Source of the DNA: an uncultured Lachnospiraceae bacterium | GTDB lineage: Bacteria > Bacillota > Clostridia > Lachnospirales > Lachnospiraceae | DNA: 64,000 nucleotides | Direction: 5' to 3' | Assembly: GCA_947652735.1 (NCBI GenBank) | Contig: CANTEG010000002.1 | Location: 1 to 64,000, forward strand | Shown: positions 33,555-42,205 of the stretch, one piece after another | Position numbering within the stretch: position 1 is the first letter of the stretch | Layout: each line of letters begins with the position of its first letter | Made by a program: the position numbers and the translations under genes | Notes under the pieces: generated by a model | The model's database searches: none | What the model saw: only the letters and a program-made list of their open reading frames with translations | What the model was told of the DNA's origin: nothing

Positions 33555-34739
33555 ATGAACGCAGATATATTAAGACAAATACCGACCATTCAGGAGTTTT
33601 TTAAGATTGAGCCAAATAGAGAGCTTGCCGAGGGAACAAGGCTGCTGCTTGAGGCGATGACGGAAATAAATATCCCGCAAGGACAGGATATTGTGACCTG
33701 CGGTGCCCAAAGTGATGATGGCATGTACATTATTCTTTCGGGTGAGACTGAAGTTTTAAGTACCAAGGGAGCAAGAATTAACACCTTGGGTGTCGGAGAT
33801 TTTATCGGTGAGCTGGGACTGATTAACGATGATGTGAGAGCCGCTACGGTGAGGGCATTATCCGATGTCAGGTGCGCCAATATATCCAAGGCATTGTTTG
33901 AGGAAATCGCTTTGGCAAACAGAAAGATTTACGGAACCTTTATGAATATGCTCTATACAAAAACCACAAAGCTTGTCACGGAGCAGGAGCGGATTCGGAC
34001 GGAGCTTTCCGTTGCTACCAGAATACAGGCGGATTGTCTTGAAAATGATTTTACGGAGTTTAATCAGCTTCCTGATATTACGCTTACGGCACATATGAGG
34101 CCTGCAAAGGAAGTTGGCGGGGATTTTTATGATGTATTTATGATTGATGAGACGCACCTTTGCTTTCTGATTGCGGATGTATCGGGTAAGGGGATTCCTG
34201 CGGCACTGTTTATGAGCATGGCAAAAATACATATTAAAAATTATGCCTCCTTTGGACTTCCTCTTGCCGAGGTAGCGAATCGGGCAAACCGACAGCTCTG
34301 CCACAAAAATCAGGAGGGCATGTTTGTTACCGCATTTCTTTGTGTGCTGGATTTGGTGACGAATGAAGTTAAATTTGTAAATGCGGGACATAACCGTCCG
34401 TTTCTTATGCGGGCAGACGGGGATTTTCAAATGCTACAGGCAAAAGCAAATCTTGTCTTGGGAATGATGGAGGAGATACGTTATAAGGAGCAGTCCTATT
34501 ATCTGAATCAGGGCGACTGCATTTATCTGTATACTGACGGTGTAACGGAGGCATTAAATCCAAAGCAGGAAATGCTTGGGGATGGGGGAATTGAACAAAT
34601 TTTAAATGCACATAAGGCAAAGGTGTCTGACGCGGAACAATTTGTGGGTGCCATATATGACGAGGTGGATGCATTTGCAGCGGGAGAGGAACAGGCGGAC
34701 GACATTACGATGGTATGTGTAAGCAGGTATTCCAATTAA
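33555..34739 (+). CDS. cNMP-binding-domain PP2C (RsbU/SpoIIE-like) phosphatase
   Basis: 394 residues. The N-terminal cyclic-nucleotide-binding-type domain (about 30-130) reads GMYIILSGETEVLSTKGARI and VGDFIGELGLINDDVRAATV; the FIGELGL phosphate cassette is present, but the later Arg that contacts phosphate is a plausible RAAT. A coiled helix leads to a PP2C/SpoIIE domain (about 180-390) with MRPAKEVGGDFYDVF, FLIADVSGKGIPAALFMSMA, FVNAGHNRPF and EQADDITMVCV; the metal-binding Asp residues are in place. It should dephosphorylate a STAS protein, gated by cAMP. The cyclase is the next gene and the STAS target lies three genes further. Confidence 0.87.
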   Translation: MNADILRQIPTIQEFFKIEPNRELAEGTRLLLEAMTEINIPQGQDIVTCGAQSDDGMYIILSGETEVLSTKGARINTLGVGDFIGELGLINDDVRAATVRALSDVRCANISKALFEEIALANRKIYGTFMNMLYTKTTKLVTEQERIRTELSVATRIQADCLENDFTEFNQLPDITLTAHMRPAKEVGGDFYDVFMIDETHLCFLIADVSGKGIPAALFMSMAKIHIKNYASFGLPLAEVANRANRQLCHKNQEGMFVTAFLCVLDLVTNEVKFVNAGHNRPFLMRADGDFQMLQAKANLVLGMMEEIRYKEQSYYLNQGDCIYLYTDGVTEALNPKQEMLGDGGIEQILNAHKAKVSDAEQFVGAIYDEVDAFAAGEEQADDITMVCVSRYSN

Positions 34740-34743
34740 TTTG

Positions 34744-34799
34744 TTATATTATTGTACAACGGACGTTCGAAAAAACAATATTTCGAAATTACCTAATTG
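34744..34799. repeat. MITE-like dispersed repeat, copy B (right end only)
   Basis: GTACAACGGACGTTCGAAAA (34754-34773), then ACAATATTTCGAAATTACC, matches the right terminal parts of copies A and D. It sits in the 85-nt gap between the phosphatase and cyclase genes. Confidence 0.6.
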
Positions 34800-34824
34800 A
34801 TGTGCTAATTAAAGAGGAGTTTCT

Positions 34825-36627
34825 ATGAATAAAAAGGGAATGATAAGAGATTTCGCCGAGGCAGTTGCGGTTTTTTGTATCGTTTTTTTGCTGTCGGTTA
34901 CAAATCTGCTTTCTACAATGGATTATATTTTAAAGGACGCACTATATCAGCGTCCGAGAGGTGTTGACAGCAGGATTAAAATTATTGCCATTGATGAGGC
35001 GACGTTAGAGGCACTCGGACCGATAAACACATGGTCAAGGAGTTATTATGCGGATTTGATTCATGCATTAAATGCGAATGAGACGTTGAAGCCATGCGTG
35101 ATTGCATTTGATGTGATTTTTTCAGGATATGTGGATGAGGAAGGAGACAGGGCTTTTGCCGAGGCGGCGGCTGACAGTGGAAATGTTGTGACCGCCAACC
35201 AGCTTATATACAGCGAAAAAAGTGAAATTGGTGAGGATAATCTGCGGTATTATCCGATAGAGTCCGTTGTATATCCGTATAAAGAGCTTCAGGAAGTAAC
35301 CCAAAATGGATATGCAAATGTGGCGCAGGACTCCGATGGGGTTGTCCGCAGGATTACCATACAGGAAACCTATGAGGGGTTTAGTCAGTTATCTTTTTCT
35401 AATGCGATATATACCTTTTATTGTGACAGGCAGGGAATTACGCCTCATAAAATTAAGACGGACAAATATGGAAAAACATTGATTAATTATTCGGGAAAGC
35501 CGGGTGATTATGAGTACATTTCCATGATAGATATTTTAAATGGAGAAATTGACAGTCGGACATTTGGAGACAGCATTGTTTTGGTCGGTGCCTATGCACC
35601 TGGAATGCAGGACAATTTTAATGTGCCAAACGGAAACAGCAGGCAGATGTTTGGGGTAGAAATACATGCAAATATTTTGCAGGCATTTATGCAGGACCGC
35701 TTTTCCATAAATGGAAATCCGTACATTTTCTCCGCACTTTGGGCATTGCTTGCAGGAATCTTTCATTTTGAATTTAAGCGGAATAAAAGGGTATGGGCAA
35801 CTGCCCTTATACTTCTGATTGCCATTGTAGGCGGGCTTGGAATAGGGCTTTCCTTAAATAACAAAGGAATTACGGTCAGTCTTATTTATTTGCCGTTTGC
35901 ACTGATTATTTCATACATATATTGTCTGGCAATCGGATATATTGCCGAGCGACTGAAACGGAAAAAGGTTTTAAATGCATTTAAAAAATATGTGGCACCT
36001 GAGATTGTGGAGGAAATTGCAAAAAAGGGTGATTTTAAAATAAAGCTCGGCGGTGAAAACAGGGATATTGCAGTATTGTTTGTGGATATACGGGGCTTTA
36101 CAACCATGTCGGAGGCGCTAGCACCTGAGCAGGTGGTGGAAATATTAAATCAGTATTTGAACCTTACCACTAATGCCATTTTCAAAAATAAGGGAACCTT
36201 GGATAAGTTCGTAGGGGACGCCACGATGGCGGTGTTTAATTCACCCTTTGATTTGGATGATTATGAGTTTCGTGCAGTTTGTGCCGCAATGGATATTGTT
36301 GCGGGCGGCAAGGCACTGGAGCGTGAGCTGATGGAAAAATTCGGAAGAAGCGTAGGCTTTGGCGTGGGCGTTAACTGTGGGCCTGCTGTCGTGGGAAATG
36401 TGGGCTGTGAATTCCGAATGGACTTTACTGCAATCGGAGATACAGTAAATACGGCGGCAAGGCTGGAAGCGAATGCAAAAAAAGGGCAGGTGTTAATAAG
36501 TGATGCTGTGTATGAGCGTATTAAAGACAGGATTGAGGTGGAGGAAGTGGGAGAAATTCCGCTGAAAGGAAAAAGCAAGGGAGTATTTGTATACTCTGTC
36601 GTAAGTGTGAATAGGGGGCAGGTATGA
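34825..36627 (+). CDS. CHASE2-domain class III adenylate cyclase
   Basis: 600 residues. Membrane helix at about 12-32, extracellular CHASE2 domain (about 35-290, DYILKDALYQRPRGVDSRIK, GVEIHANILQAF), two or three membrane helices (about 300-375), then a class III cyclase domain (about 410-595). Catalytic motifs: VLFVDIRGFTTMSE (first metal Asp), LDKFVGDATMAVFN (substrate Lys and second metal Asp) and FTAIGDTVNTAARLE (Asp, Asn, Arg). The Lys and Asp/Thr pattern favours ATP, so cAMP is the expected product. Class III cyclases are uncommon in Clostridia. Its stop overlaps the next start by 4 nt (ATGA). The cNMP-gated phosphatase in front is the obvious receptor. Confidence 0.87.
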   Translation: MNKKGMIRDFAEAVAVFCIVFLLSVTNLLSTMDYILKDALYQRPRGVDSRIKIIAIDEATLEALGPINTWSRSYYADLIHALNANETLKPCVIAFDVIFSGYVDEEGDRAFAEAAADSGNVVTANQLIYSEKSEIGEDNLRYYPIESVVYPYKELQEVTQNGYANVAQDSDGVVRRITIQETYEGFSQLSFSNAIYTFYCDRQGITPHKIKTDKYGKTLINYSGKPGDYEYISMIDILNGEIDSRTFGDSIVLVGAYAPGMQDNFNVPNGNSRQMFGVEIHANILQAFMQDRFSINGNPYIFSALWALLAGIFHFEFKRNKRVWATALILLIAIVGGLGIGLSLNNKGITVSLIYLPFALIISYIYCLAIGYIAERLKRKKVLNAFKKYVAPEIVEEIAKKGDFKIKLGGENRDIAVLFVDIRGFTTMSEALAPEQVVEILNQYLNLTTNAIFKNKGTLDKFVGDATMAVFNSPFDLDDYEFRAVCAAMDIVAGGKALERELMEKFGRSVGFGVGVNCGPAVVGNVGCEFRMDFTAIGDTVNTAARLEANAKKGQVLISDAVYERIKDRIEVEEVGEIPLKGKSKGVFVYSVVSVNRGQV

Positions 36628-37403
36628 AAGTTAAACAGTTGTTGTTAATTCCTGATAAAGAACATATCAAGGAATGCCTGGGACTGGCGGACACATATGG
36701 ATGTGGCTTTGAGTACAATGATTTTTTTCTTCCTGATAACTTAGACAATGAGAGCTGGGTCAGGGACAGAATATCATTTTATCAAAAGCTTGACAATCGT
36801 CCAAAGTACTGCACGCTTCACGGCGCATTTTTCGATGTGATGGTGTTTTCAGATGATGCCAGAATAAGGCAGGTGTCAGATTTTAGGGTGGAGCAGAGCT
36901 TGCAGATTGCCAATGAACTGGGCGCATCAGGCGTTATTTTTCACACCAATTACATGCCGAATTTTTTAAATGCATCCTATCGTCAGGCATGGGTGGATAA
37001 AAATGCTTCATATTGGACGAAAAAAGCAAGTGAGTATCCAAGCTTAAATATTTATATGGAAAATATGTTTGACACGGACTATCAGCTTTTGGCGGCACTT
37101 GGGGAAAAAATGCAGGATATTCCTAATTTTGGAATCTGCTTTGATTATGCCCATGCCCATGTGTTTGGCGATGTAAATAAGATTGAGGATTGGGTGAAGG
37201 TACTGGCGCCATTTGTGCGCCATATTCATATAAATGACAATGATTTTTCGTCAGATTTACATCTTGCGGTTGGAGATGGAACAATTGCGTGGGATAATTT
37301 TAAAAAATATTATGAGAACTATTTTTCGGAGGCCTCTGTTTTAATAGAGGTTACGGGAATAGATAAAATAAAAAAATCTCTGGAGTATTTACAATGTCTG
37401 TAA
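36624..37403 (+). CDS. TIM-barrel sugar phosphate isomerase/epimerase-like protein
   Basis: 259 residues. It has the xylose isomerase-like/AP endonuclease 2 fold hallmarks: CTLHGAFFD, GVIFHTNYMP, NIYMENMFDT (metal Glu), FGICFDYAHAHVFGD (metal Asp/His), HIHINDNDFSSDLHLAVGDG (His and Asp) and SVLIEVTG (Glu). The metal site is complete, so it is probably an active isomerase or epimerase, yet the substrate is unknown. It overlaps the cyclase gene by 4 nt and abuts the RsbW-like gene. Why a sugar enzyme sits here is unclear; it may alter a signal molecule or be borrowed as a sensor. Confidence 0.7.
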   Translation: MKVKQLLLIPDKEHIKECLGLADTYGCGFEYNDFFLPDNLDNESWVRDRISFYQKLDNRPKYCTLHGAFFDVMVFSDDARIRQVSDFRVEQSLQIANELGASGVIFHTNYMPNFLNASYRQAWVDKNASYWTKKASEYPSLNIYMENMFDTDYQLLAALGEKMQDIPNFGICFDYAHAHVFGDVNKIEDWVKVLAPFVRHIHINDNDFSSDLHLAVGDGTIAWDNFKKYYENYFSEASVLIEVTGIDKIKKSLEYLQCL

Positions 37404-37442
37404 ATGACAGACAGTACATGCAGGAAAGGTTTGGTACAGATT

Positions 37443-37874
37443 ATGGAAAAAACAGGAAAGGAATTGGTAGTCGAGGCTACGCTGGACAATTTGGATCAGG
37501 TGCTGGGATTTGTGGAGTCCGAGGCAAAACAGGCGGGATGTCCTGAAAAGACAGTCGGTCAAATTGCCGTTGCCATAGAGGAACTGTATGTAAATATAGC
37601 AAGCTACGCATATGCACCAAGCACGGGAAATTGCTCCGTTTGGCTTTGGGGTGATGTCCAAAATGACAGTGGCTCATTACGGATTGAGCTAAAGGATAAT
37701 GGGAAAAAGTTTAATCCCCTTATGCATAAACCACCAGATATTACTTTGTCAGCAGATGAACGACCGATAGGCGGCTTGGGTATTTTTATGGCAGAAAAGC
37801 TCATGGATAAGCTTTCATACAGCTATGAAAATGGGCAAAACATTTTATCAGTAGAAAAACAATGGAGGATATAG
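37443..37874 (+). CDS. RsbW/SpoIIAB-like serine protein kinase (anti-sigma type)
   Basis: 143 residues from ATG 37443 with AGGAAAGG upstream; an earlier ATG at 37404 directly after the previous stop has no ribosome site. The GHKL core shows VGQIAVAIEELYVNIASYAY (N-box EELxxN), ELKDNGKKFNPL and PIGGLGIFMAEKLMDKLSYS (the G box), as in anti-sigma kinases RsbW and SpoIIAB. It would phosphorylate the STAS protein encoded next and bind a sigma factor or another target. No sigma-B-type factor is in the operon, so its client is elsewhere. Confidence 0.87.
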   Translation: MEKTGKELVVEATLDNLDQVLGFVESEAKQAGCPEKTVGQIAVAIEELYVNIASYAYAPSTGNCSVWLWGDVQNDSGSLRIELKDNGKKFNPLMHKPPDITLSADERPIGGLGIFMAEKLMDKLSYSYENGQNILSVEKQWRI

Positions 37875-37876
37875 TT

Positions 37877-38179
37877 ATGGAAATGACAGTAAATCAAAAC
37901 GGAAGTCAGTTGACAATGGAGCTATCAGGACGGTTGGATACCAATGCGGCACCTGCCATGATGACGAAGCTTGAGGAAGTGTTGGTTGACGGTGTTTCGC
38001 AGTTTGTGCTGGATATGGCAAATTGCAGTTATGTGGCAAGTTCAGGTCTTCGTGCCGTTTTAAATGCACAGAAGAAAATGAATTCCCTTCAGGGCACAAT
38101 GATTGTTAAAAATGTAGTCGGTGATGTTATGGAAGTGTTTGATATGACAGGCTTTGCAGACATATTAACATTTGAATAG
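37877..38179 (+). CDS. STAS-domain anti-anti-sigma-like protein
   Basis: 100 residues from ATG 37877, behind TGGAGG with a 9-nt gap. SGRLDTNAAPAMMTKLEEVL, VLDMANCSYVASSGLRAVLN and GTMIVKNVVGDVMEVFDMTG are the SpoIIAA/RsbV pattern, and the Ser-Ser of YVASSGLR is the phosphorylation site. The unphosphorylated form should bind the RsbW-like kinase and free its client. The phosphatase three genes upstream is its probable activator. It overlaps the diguanylate-cyclase frame region only in non-coding positions. Confidence 0.9.
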   Translation: MEMTVNQNGSQLTMELSGRLDTNAAPAMMTKLEEVLVDGVSQFVLDMANCSYVASSGLRAVLNAQKKMNSLQGTMIVKNVVGDVMEVFDMTGFADILTFE

Positions 38180-38189
38180 GAGGAGACGG

Positions 38190-39488
38190 ATGAATTTTAA
38201 AAATGAGATAGCAGAGTTTGTATCTGACAAGCTGGGCGGCATTACCATATTGGAGCACAATTCAAAAAGGATTGTCTATGCAGATAAGGTTTTTAAAGAA
38301 AAGTATGGCAATAATGTAACGGATATGTATGGTGATGAAGTGTATATGTGGCTTGACGAGTGCCCGAACATTCCTAGCGATGGCAGTGCCGTAGAGTGGG
38401 AATGCATTGACACCGACAACAGGAAGTATTACAAGATTGATTCTGCCCTGTTCACAAAAGAGGAAAAGAACTATCAGATTCATTGTATGACAGATATTAC
38501 GGAATACATGGGTCTGAATAAGGACATTACAAAATATATGTCATTTTTCAAGCGGCTTTCAGGTTTCCAGACAGCGGTGCTCAAGAAGCTTTCCAGTACC
38601 TATTACGAGCTGTTGCCGATGCTGGCAGATTATTTTGCTACAAATATGGTCTATTTCATGGTGCAAAGAGAGAAAGACGTTGATGTTATCACCTACTCAA
38701 AGCTGGGCAATACCTATAGCAATGACAGGCTTACTTTGAATGATGCTGTAAATAAAAGCTTTGTTATGGAACAAAATACGGAGATGGGATTTGCAGAGTT
38801 TGCGGATGAGCTAAAAGAGATATTTACATTGACAGGCAGTAATGAGGGAAGTAAATTTCGAATGCTCTGTAGCGGTGAGGCGTCAGGACAAAGGTATGCG
38901 GTATATTTGTCGGTTTGGCCAAATATGGATTATGAGTCCATGAAGGAACAGGTGTTGCTCAGCGTAGTCAGGCTGTATTTGGAAAATGGGCTTATGCGAG
39001 AGAAGCTTATTTATGAAAGTGAGCATGACAGCTTAACAGGCTTATATAATAAGGGTAAGTATCTTTCCATGTTGGAAACGGAGTATCCGAATTTAAATTC
39101 AATCGCAATTTATAATTTTGATGTCAATGATTTAAAGGTTATGAATGATACATATGGACATGAGGCAGGAGACAAGCTGCTTATGAAAGCGGCAAACAGT
39201 ATCCGTAAGGTACAGACCAACAAAATTCATGGTTACCGTATGGGCGGCGATGAATTTCTGATGGTTGCCTGCGACGTGACAGAACAGGAAGCAAATCAGT
39301 TGAAAGAGCGTTGGGAGCAGGAGCTTGCGAGGCTCAATACGGCTCCAGACAGAATTCATTGTGTCATGGCAGTGGGAATGGTGTACGGATGTAAGGAGTA
39401 TGAGCTTTCCAAGCTTTTGAAAAAGGCGGATGAGCTGATGTATGAGGATAAAAAGAAAAAGAAGAAGCCGGGAGAGGTAATTCGGTAA
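38190..39488 (+). CDS. Diguanylate cyclase (GGDEF) with N-terminal PAS-like domain
   Basis: 432 residues from ATG 38190 with AGGAGGAG. A PAS-like domain (about 1-110, ILEHNSKRIVYADKVFKEKY), a mixed region (about 115-270, perhaps GAF-like) and a GGDEF domain (about 275-430) with SEHDSLTGLYNKGKYLSMLE, FDVNDLKVMNDTYGHEAGD and YRMGGDEFLMVA, the intact active-site GGDEF. No EAL domain and no obvious RxxD inhibitory site. It makes c-di-GMP, which links the cAMP and partner-switch genes to motility or surface behaviour. The PilT ATPase that follows is consistent with that. Confidence 0.88.
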   Translation: MNFKNEIAEFVSDKLGGITILEHNSKRIVYADKVFKEKYGNNVTDMYGDEVYMWLDECPNIPSDGSAVEWECIDTDNRKYYKIDSALFTKEEKNYQIHCMTDITEYMGLNKDITKYMSFFKRLSGFQTAVLKKLSSTYYELLPMLADYFATNMVYFMVQREKDVDVITYSKLGNTYSNDRLTLNDAVNKSFVMEQNTEMGFAEFADELKEIFTLTGSNEGSKFRMLCSGEASGQRYAVYLSVWPNMDYESMKEQVLLSVVRLYLENGLMREKLIYESEHDSLTGLYNKGKYLSMLETEYPNLNSIAIYNFDVNDLKVMNDTYGHEAGDKLLMKAANSIRKVQTNKIHGYRMGGDEFLMVACDVTEQEANQLKERWEQELARLNTAPDRIHCVMAVGMVYGCKEYELSKLLKKADELMYEDKKKKKKPGEVIR

Positions 39489-39503
39489 TAAGGAGGATAT
39501 TTT

Positions 39504-40544
39504 ATGAAATTCCATGAGTTGATAAATCAGGCGAAAATAGATGGTTGTTCAGACGTACATATTACAGTGGGAACGGATTTGGCTGTCAGAAAATACGGAA
39601 AGCTGGAAATGCTCGAGCCAGTGCCAACACCAGAGGAGTCACAGGCGATGATTTTGGAGGGGTTGACGGAGGAGCAGAAAAATAAGGTATTGTTGGGTGA
39701 GGATTTAGATTTTGCATTGATTTTGCCTGACGGAGGCAGGGTACGTGCCAATATTTATCACCAGAGAAATAATCTTGCGGCAACCTACCGTATTTTAAAT
39801 GATAAAATACCTACCTTTGACGAGCTTGAAATACCTGAAGCTGTGAGAAGACTGATTAATAAACCGAGAGGGCTGGTGTTAATTACGGGACCGACAGGAA
39901 GTGGTAAAACTACCACGTTAGCATCCATGATTGACTATGTAAATAGAAAGCAGGCAAAGCATGTGCTGACCATTGAAGATCCGATAGAGTATGTATATTA
40001 CCATGCAAAGTCCATGATTCACCAGCGTGAAGTGGGAAAAGACGTACCATCCTTTGCAAAGGCACTCCATTCATCCCTTAGGGAGGATCCTGATATTATC
40101 CTCGTGGGTGAAATGAGAGATTATGAGACAGTCAGTGCGGCAATCACGGCAGCAGAAACAGGACATTTGGTTTTGTCAACACTCCATACATCAAGTGCTG
40201 CCCAGACCATTGATCGTATTATTGACGTATATCCACCGCATGCCCAGGCACAGGCGAGAAGCCAATTGGCAGCAGTGCTCTGTGGAATCGTAACACAGGT
40301 GCTTGTTCCGCTTAAAAACGGAGAGGGCAGAACCATTGCTACCGAGGTGCTGATTAATAATGATGCAATTGCCAATCAGATTAGAGAGAGCAAGACACAT
40401 CAGATTAATACAACGATTCACAGCAGTGCACAGCTTGGAATGCATACGTTAGATACAGATTTAAAGCGGTTGATACGGGAACAGCGTATTTCCGAGGAGA
40501 CTGCATTAAAATATTGTACGAATAAAAAAGCGTTGTCGAGCTAA
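39504..40544 (+). CDS. pilT: PilT-like type IV pilus retraction ATPase
   Basis: 346 residues. The N-terminal PAS-like domain (DGCSDVHITVGTDLAVRKYG) leads to the RecA-like ATPase: Walker A GPTGSGKTTTLAS, Asp box TIEDPIEYVY, Walker B SLREDPDIILVGEMRD and the His box AAETGHLVLSTLHT. RESKTHQINTTI corresponds to the AIRNLIRE retraction motif. Such proteins disassemble type IV pili. No pilin or assembly gene lies nearby, so the pili are encoded elsewhere. It is the last gene of the signalling operon, 15 nt after the diguanylate cyclase stop, with AAGGAGG. Confidence 0.9.
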   Translation: MKFHELINQAKIDGCSDVHITVGTDLAVRKYGKLEMLEPVPTPEESQAMILEGLTEEQKNKVLLGEDLDFALILPDGGRVRANIYHQRNNLAATYRILNDKIPTFDELEIPEAVRRLINKPRGLVLITGPTGSGKTTTLASMIDYVNRKQAKHVLTIEDPIEYVYYHAKSMIHQREVGKDVPSFAKALHSSLREDPDIILVGEMRDYETVSAAITAAETGHLVLSTLHTSSAAQTIDRIIDVYPPHAQAQARSQLAAVLCGIVTQVLVPLKNGEGRTIATEVLINNDAIANQIRESKTHQINTTIHSSAQLGMHTLDTDLKRLIREQRISEETALKYCTNKKALSS

Positions 40545-40697
40545 GATTTGCCCAAAGTGCCATAAAGGGAGTGGTGACATAAAAGGTGCCAAAATACACC
40601 ACCTAAGTACCGACGTCTACAAACGGTTTTCTTATATTATGGCATAAAAATTCTTAGTGCGACAGCCTCATTTATGGGTAAGTCAGGTTACACTGCA
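40545..40697. other. Convergent intergenic gap
   Basis: No gene is seen between the convergent pilT and AGE-family genes. GGTG (40574)/CACC (40601) arms could form a weak hairpin, but no canonical U-run terminator is obvious. Confidence 0.35.
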
Positions 40698-41933
40698 TTA
40701 TAATTTATTGGCAGCCACAGCAGCCGCAATGGATAAGTCCATACGACTGTAGGGAATCAGTGTTGCCTGAAGTGCATGATAAATATCTGACTTGCCTGGC
40801 CATACTGTACCGATTACATTGTTATTTTGGTCTAATTGGTGGAACCACGAGCCGTTTTTATGATCCAATACCTTGTTATCTAAATATTCCATGAACATAG
40901 CGTAGTCGTCTGCATATTGTTCTTTGTTGGTTGCCCTGAATAACACTGCGGAGGTATTGATTGCCTCTGCAAGTGTCCAATGCATTCTGTCGTGGACAAT
41001 TGGCTTACCCTCCCAGTCTGTAGTATAAACAATACCTGGTGCACCGTCTGCATTCCATGCGTCGGATATTGCACGGTTATACAATTTTTCGGCAGCGTCA
41101 ATATAAGGTAAAGCGGCATCCATATTATCAGGATAAGAAGAAAAAGCCCATTGGGAAATTAATCTTGCCCATTCAATTCCGTGTCCCGGTGTTGCACCGT
41201 AAGGCTTAAACTGGTCAGCAGGCTGCTCTTTATTGAATTCTAAATCAACTTTCCACTCCTTTGTAAAATGTTCAGGGATGCGCCACTTGTTTTGGGAGGC
41301 CCAGCCAATTACGCGATTAATAATTTTTCCAGCTCTTGTGCGGTACTGCTCGTTCCCTGTCACATCAGCAACTGCCAGAAAAGCTTCTACTGTATGCATA
41401 TTGGCATTTATTCCACGGTAGTCATCCATAACTGTAAATTGTGTGTTCCACGTGTCGCATGCCAAGCCCTCTGTATCGTTCCAAAACCGCTTATCATACA
41501 ATTCTAAGGCGTGCTTTAGCAGTTCTTCTGCGTGTGGTCGCCCTATCAAAGTGGCGGAAGCTGCTGCCAGGATGACAAAAGCATGTGCGTAGCATTGTTT
41601 GTTGGGAAGTATTTTTTGGTCAGCGGTAATTCCTGAATACCAACCGCCGTTTTCCTTGTCGGAAAGCTCTCCTAAAAGACCTTTTAATGCAGCATCCACA
41701 AGTTTCTCGCTGCCTGTATGTCCGAGCAGTGTGCCGATGCTGTAAACATGTGTCATTCGGCAGGTAATCCATGTTTCGCGAGGGCGGTCTTTCCATGGCG
41801 TTCCGTCGTCTCCTAAATAATAGGATGAACCTGCGTCTGATGGGAACTGGTGCCCGAAATTTAGCAGGTCATTTCTGATTTCTTCCATAAATGCCTTGTT
41901 TTCAGGTGTGTCTATTACATATTTATTCTCCAT
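40698..41933 (-). CDS. AGE-superfamily sugar isomerase, probably mannose/aldose-ketose isomerase
   Basis: 411 residues, the normal size for the N-acylglucosamine 2-epimerase (alpha/alpha6 barrel) family. Motifs such as TRMTHVYSIG-like CRMTHVYSIG, NKQCYAHAFVILAAA, GINANMHTVEAFLA, GATPGHGIEWARLISQ and DRMHWTLAEAI place it with YihS-type isomerases with catalytic His residues. Beside a beta-mannosidase it most likely converts mannose to fructose. ATG 41933 has ATAGGAGG. The ATGAGCAAAACTC motif 35 nt upstream is shared with the mannosidase gene. Confidence 0.8.
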   Translation of the reverse strand: MENKYVIDTPENKAFMEEIRNDLLNFGHQFPSDAGSSYYLGDDGTPWKDRPRETWITCRMTHVYSIGTLLGHTGSEKLVDAALKGLLGELSDKENGGWYSGITADQKILPNKQCYAHAFVILAAASATLIGRPHAEELLKHALELYDKRFWNDTEGLACDTWNTQFTVMDDYRGINANMHTVEAFLAVADVTGNEQYRTRAGKIINRVIGWASQNKWRIPEHFTKEWKVDLEFNKEQPADQFKPYGATPGHGIEWARLISQWAFSSYPDNMDAALPYIDAAEKLYNRAISDAWNADGAPGIVYTTDWEGKPIVHDRMHWTLAEAINTSAVLFRATNKEQYADDYAMFMEYLDNKVLDHKNGSWFHQLDQNNNVIGTVWPGKSDIYHALQATLIPYSRMDLSIAAAVAANKL

Positions 41934-41967
41934 AATGATAGCCTCCTATAAGTTTGTATTTTTAGCC

Positions 41968-41980
41968 ATGAGCAAAACTC
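41968..41980 (-). promoter_or_regulatory. Operator-like motif before the AGE isomerase gene
   Basis: ATGAGCAAAACTC on the plus strand (GAGTTTTGCTCAT in gene orientation), identical to 44695-44707 before the mannosidase. In both cases the motif lies 30-35 nt before the ATG and just upstream of an A/T-rich -10-like stretch. The AraC protein at 44,955 is the likely binder. Confidence 0.65.
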
Positions 41981-41994
41981 ACTATTTTTAAAAA

Positions 41995-42180
41995 GTAGTT
42001 GTGCAATATAGACAATATTATATTACAAACAAGACATTGTGGAGCATATGTCCTGAGGTGGCTGCGAAGCAGACGGAGTCCTGAGGACAACATTATCTTA
42101 TGTACCGTTACGTGCGACGCATAGCGAAAGCGTGTCTTGTGGTAATATAAAATTGTCTATATTATATAACGTATGTCCGT
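41995..42180. repeat. MITE-like dispersed repeat, copy C
   Basis: The left GTAGTTGTGCAATATAGACA (41995-42014) is identical to copy D and is followed by ATATTATATTAC. The right part AATTGTCTATATTATATAAC (42151-42170) is its inverted repeat. Internally CCTGAGGTGGCTGCGAAGCA resembles copy A, and GCGAAAGCGTG copy D. It separates the isomerase from the mannosidase. Confidence 0.65.
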
Positions 42181-42205
42181 AAAATAGAGTTTCCTGACAT
42201 ATCAA

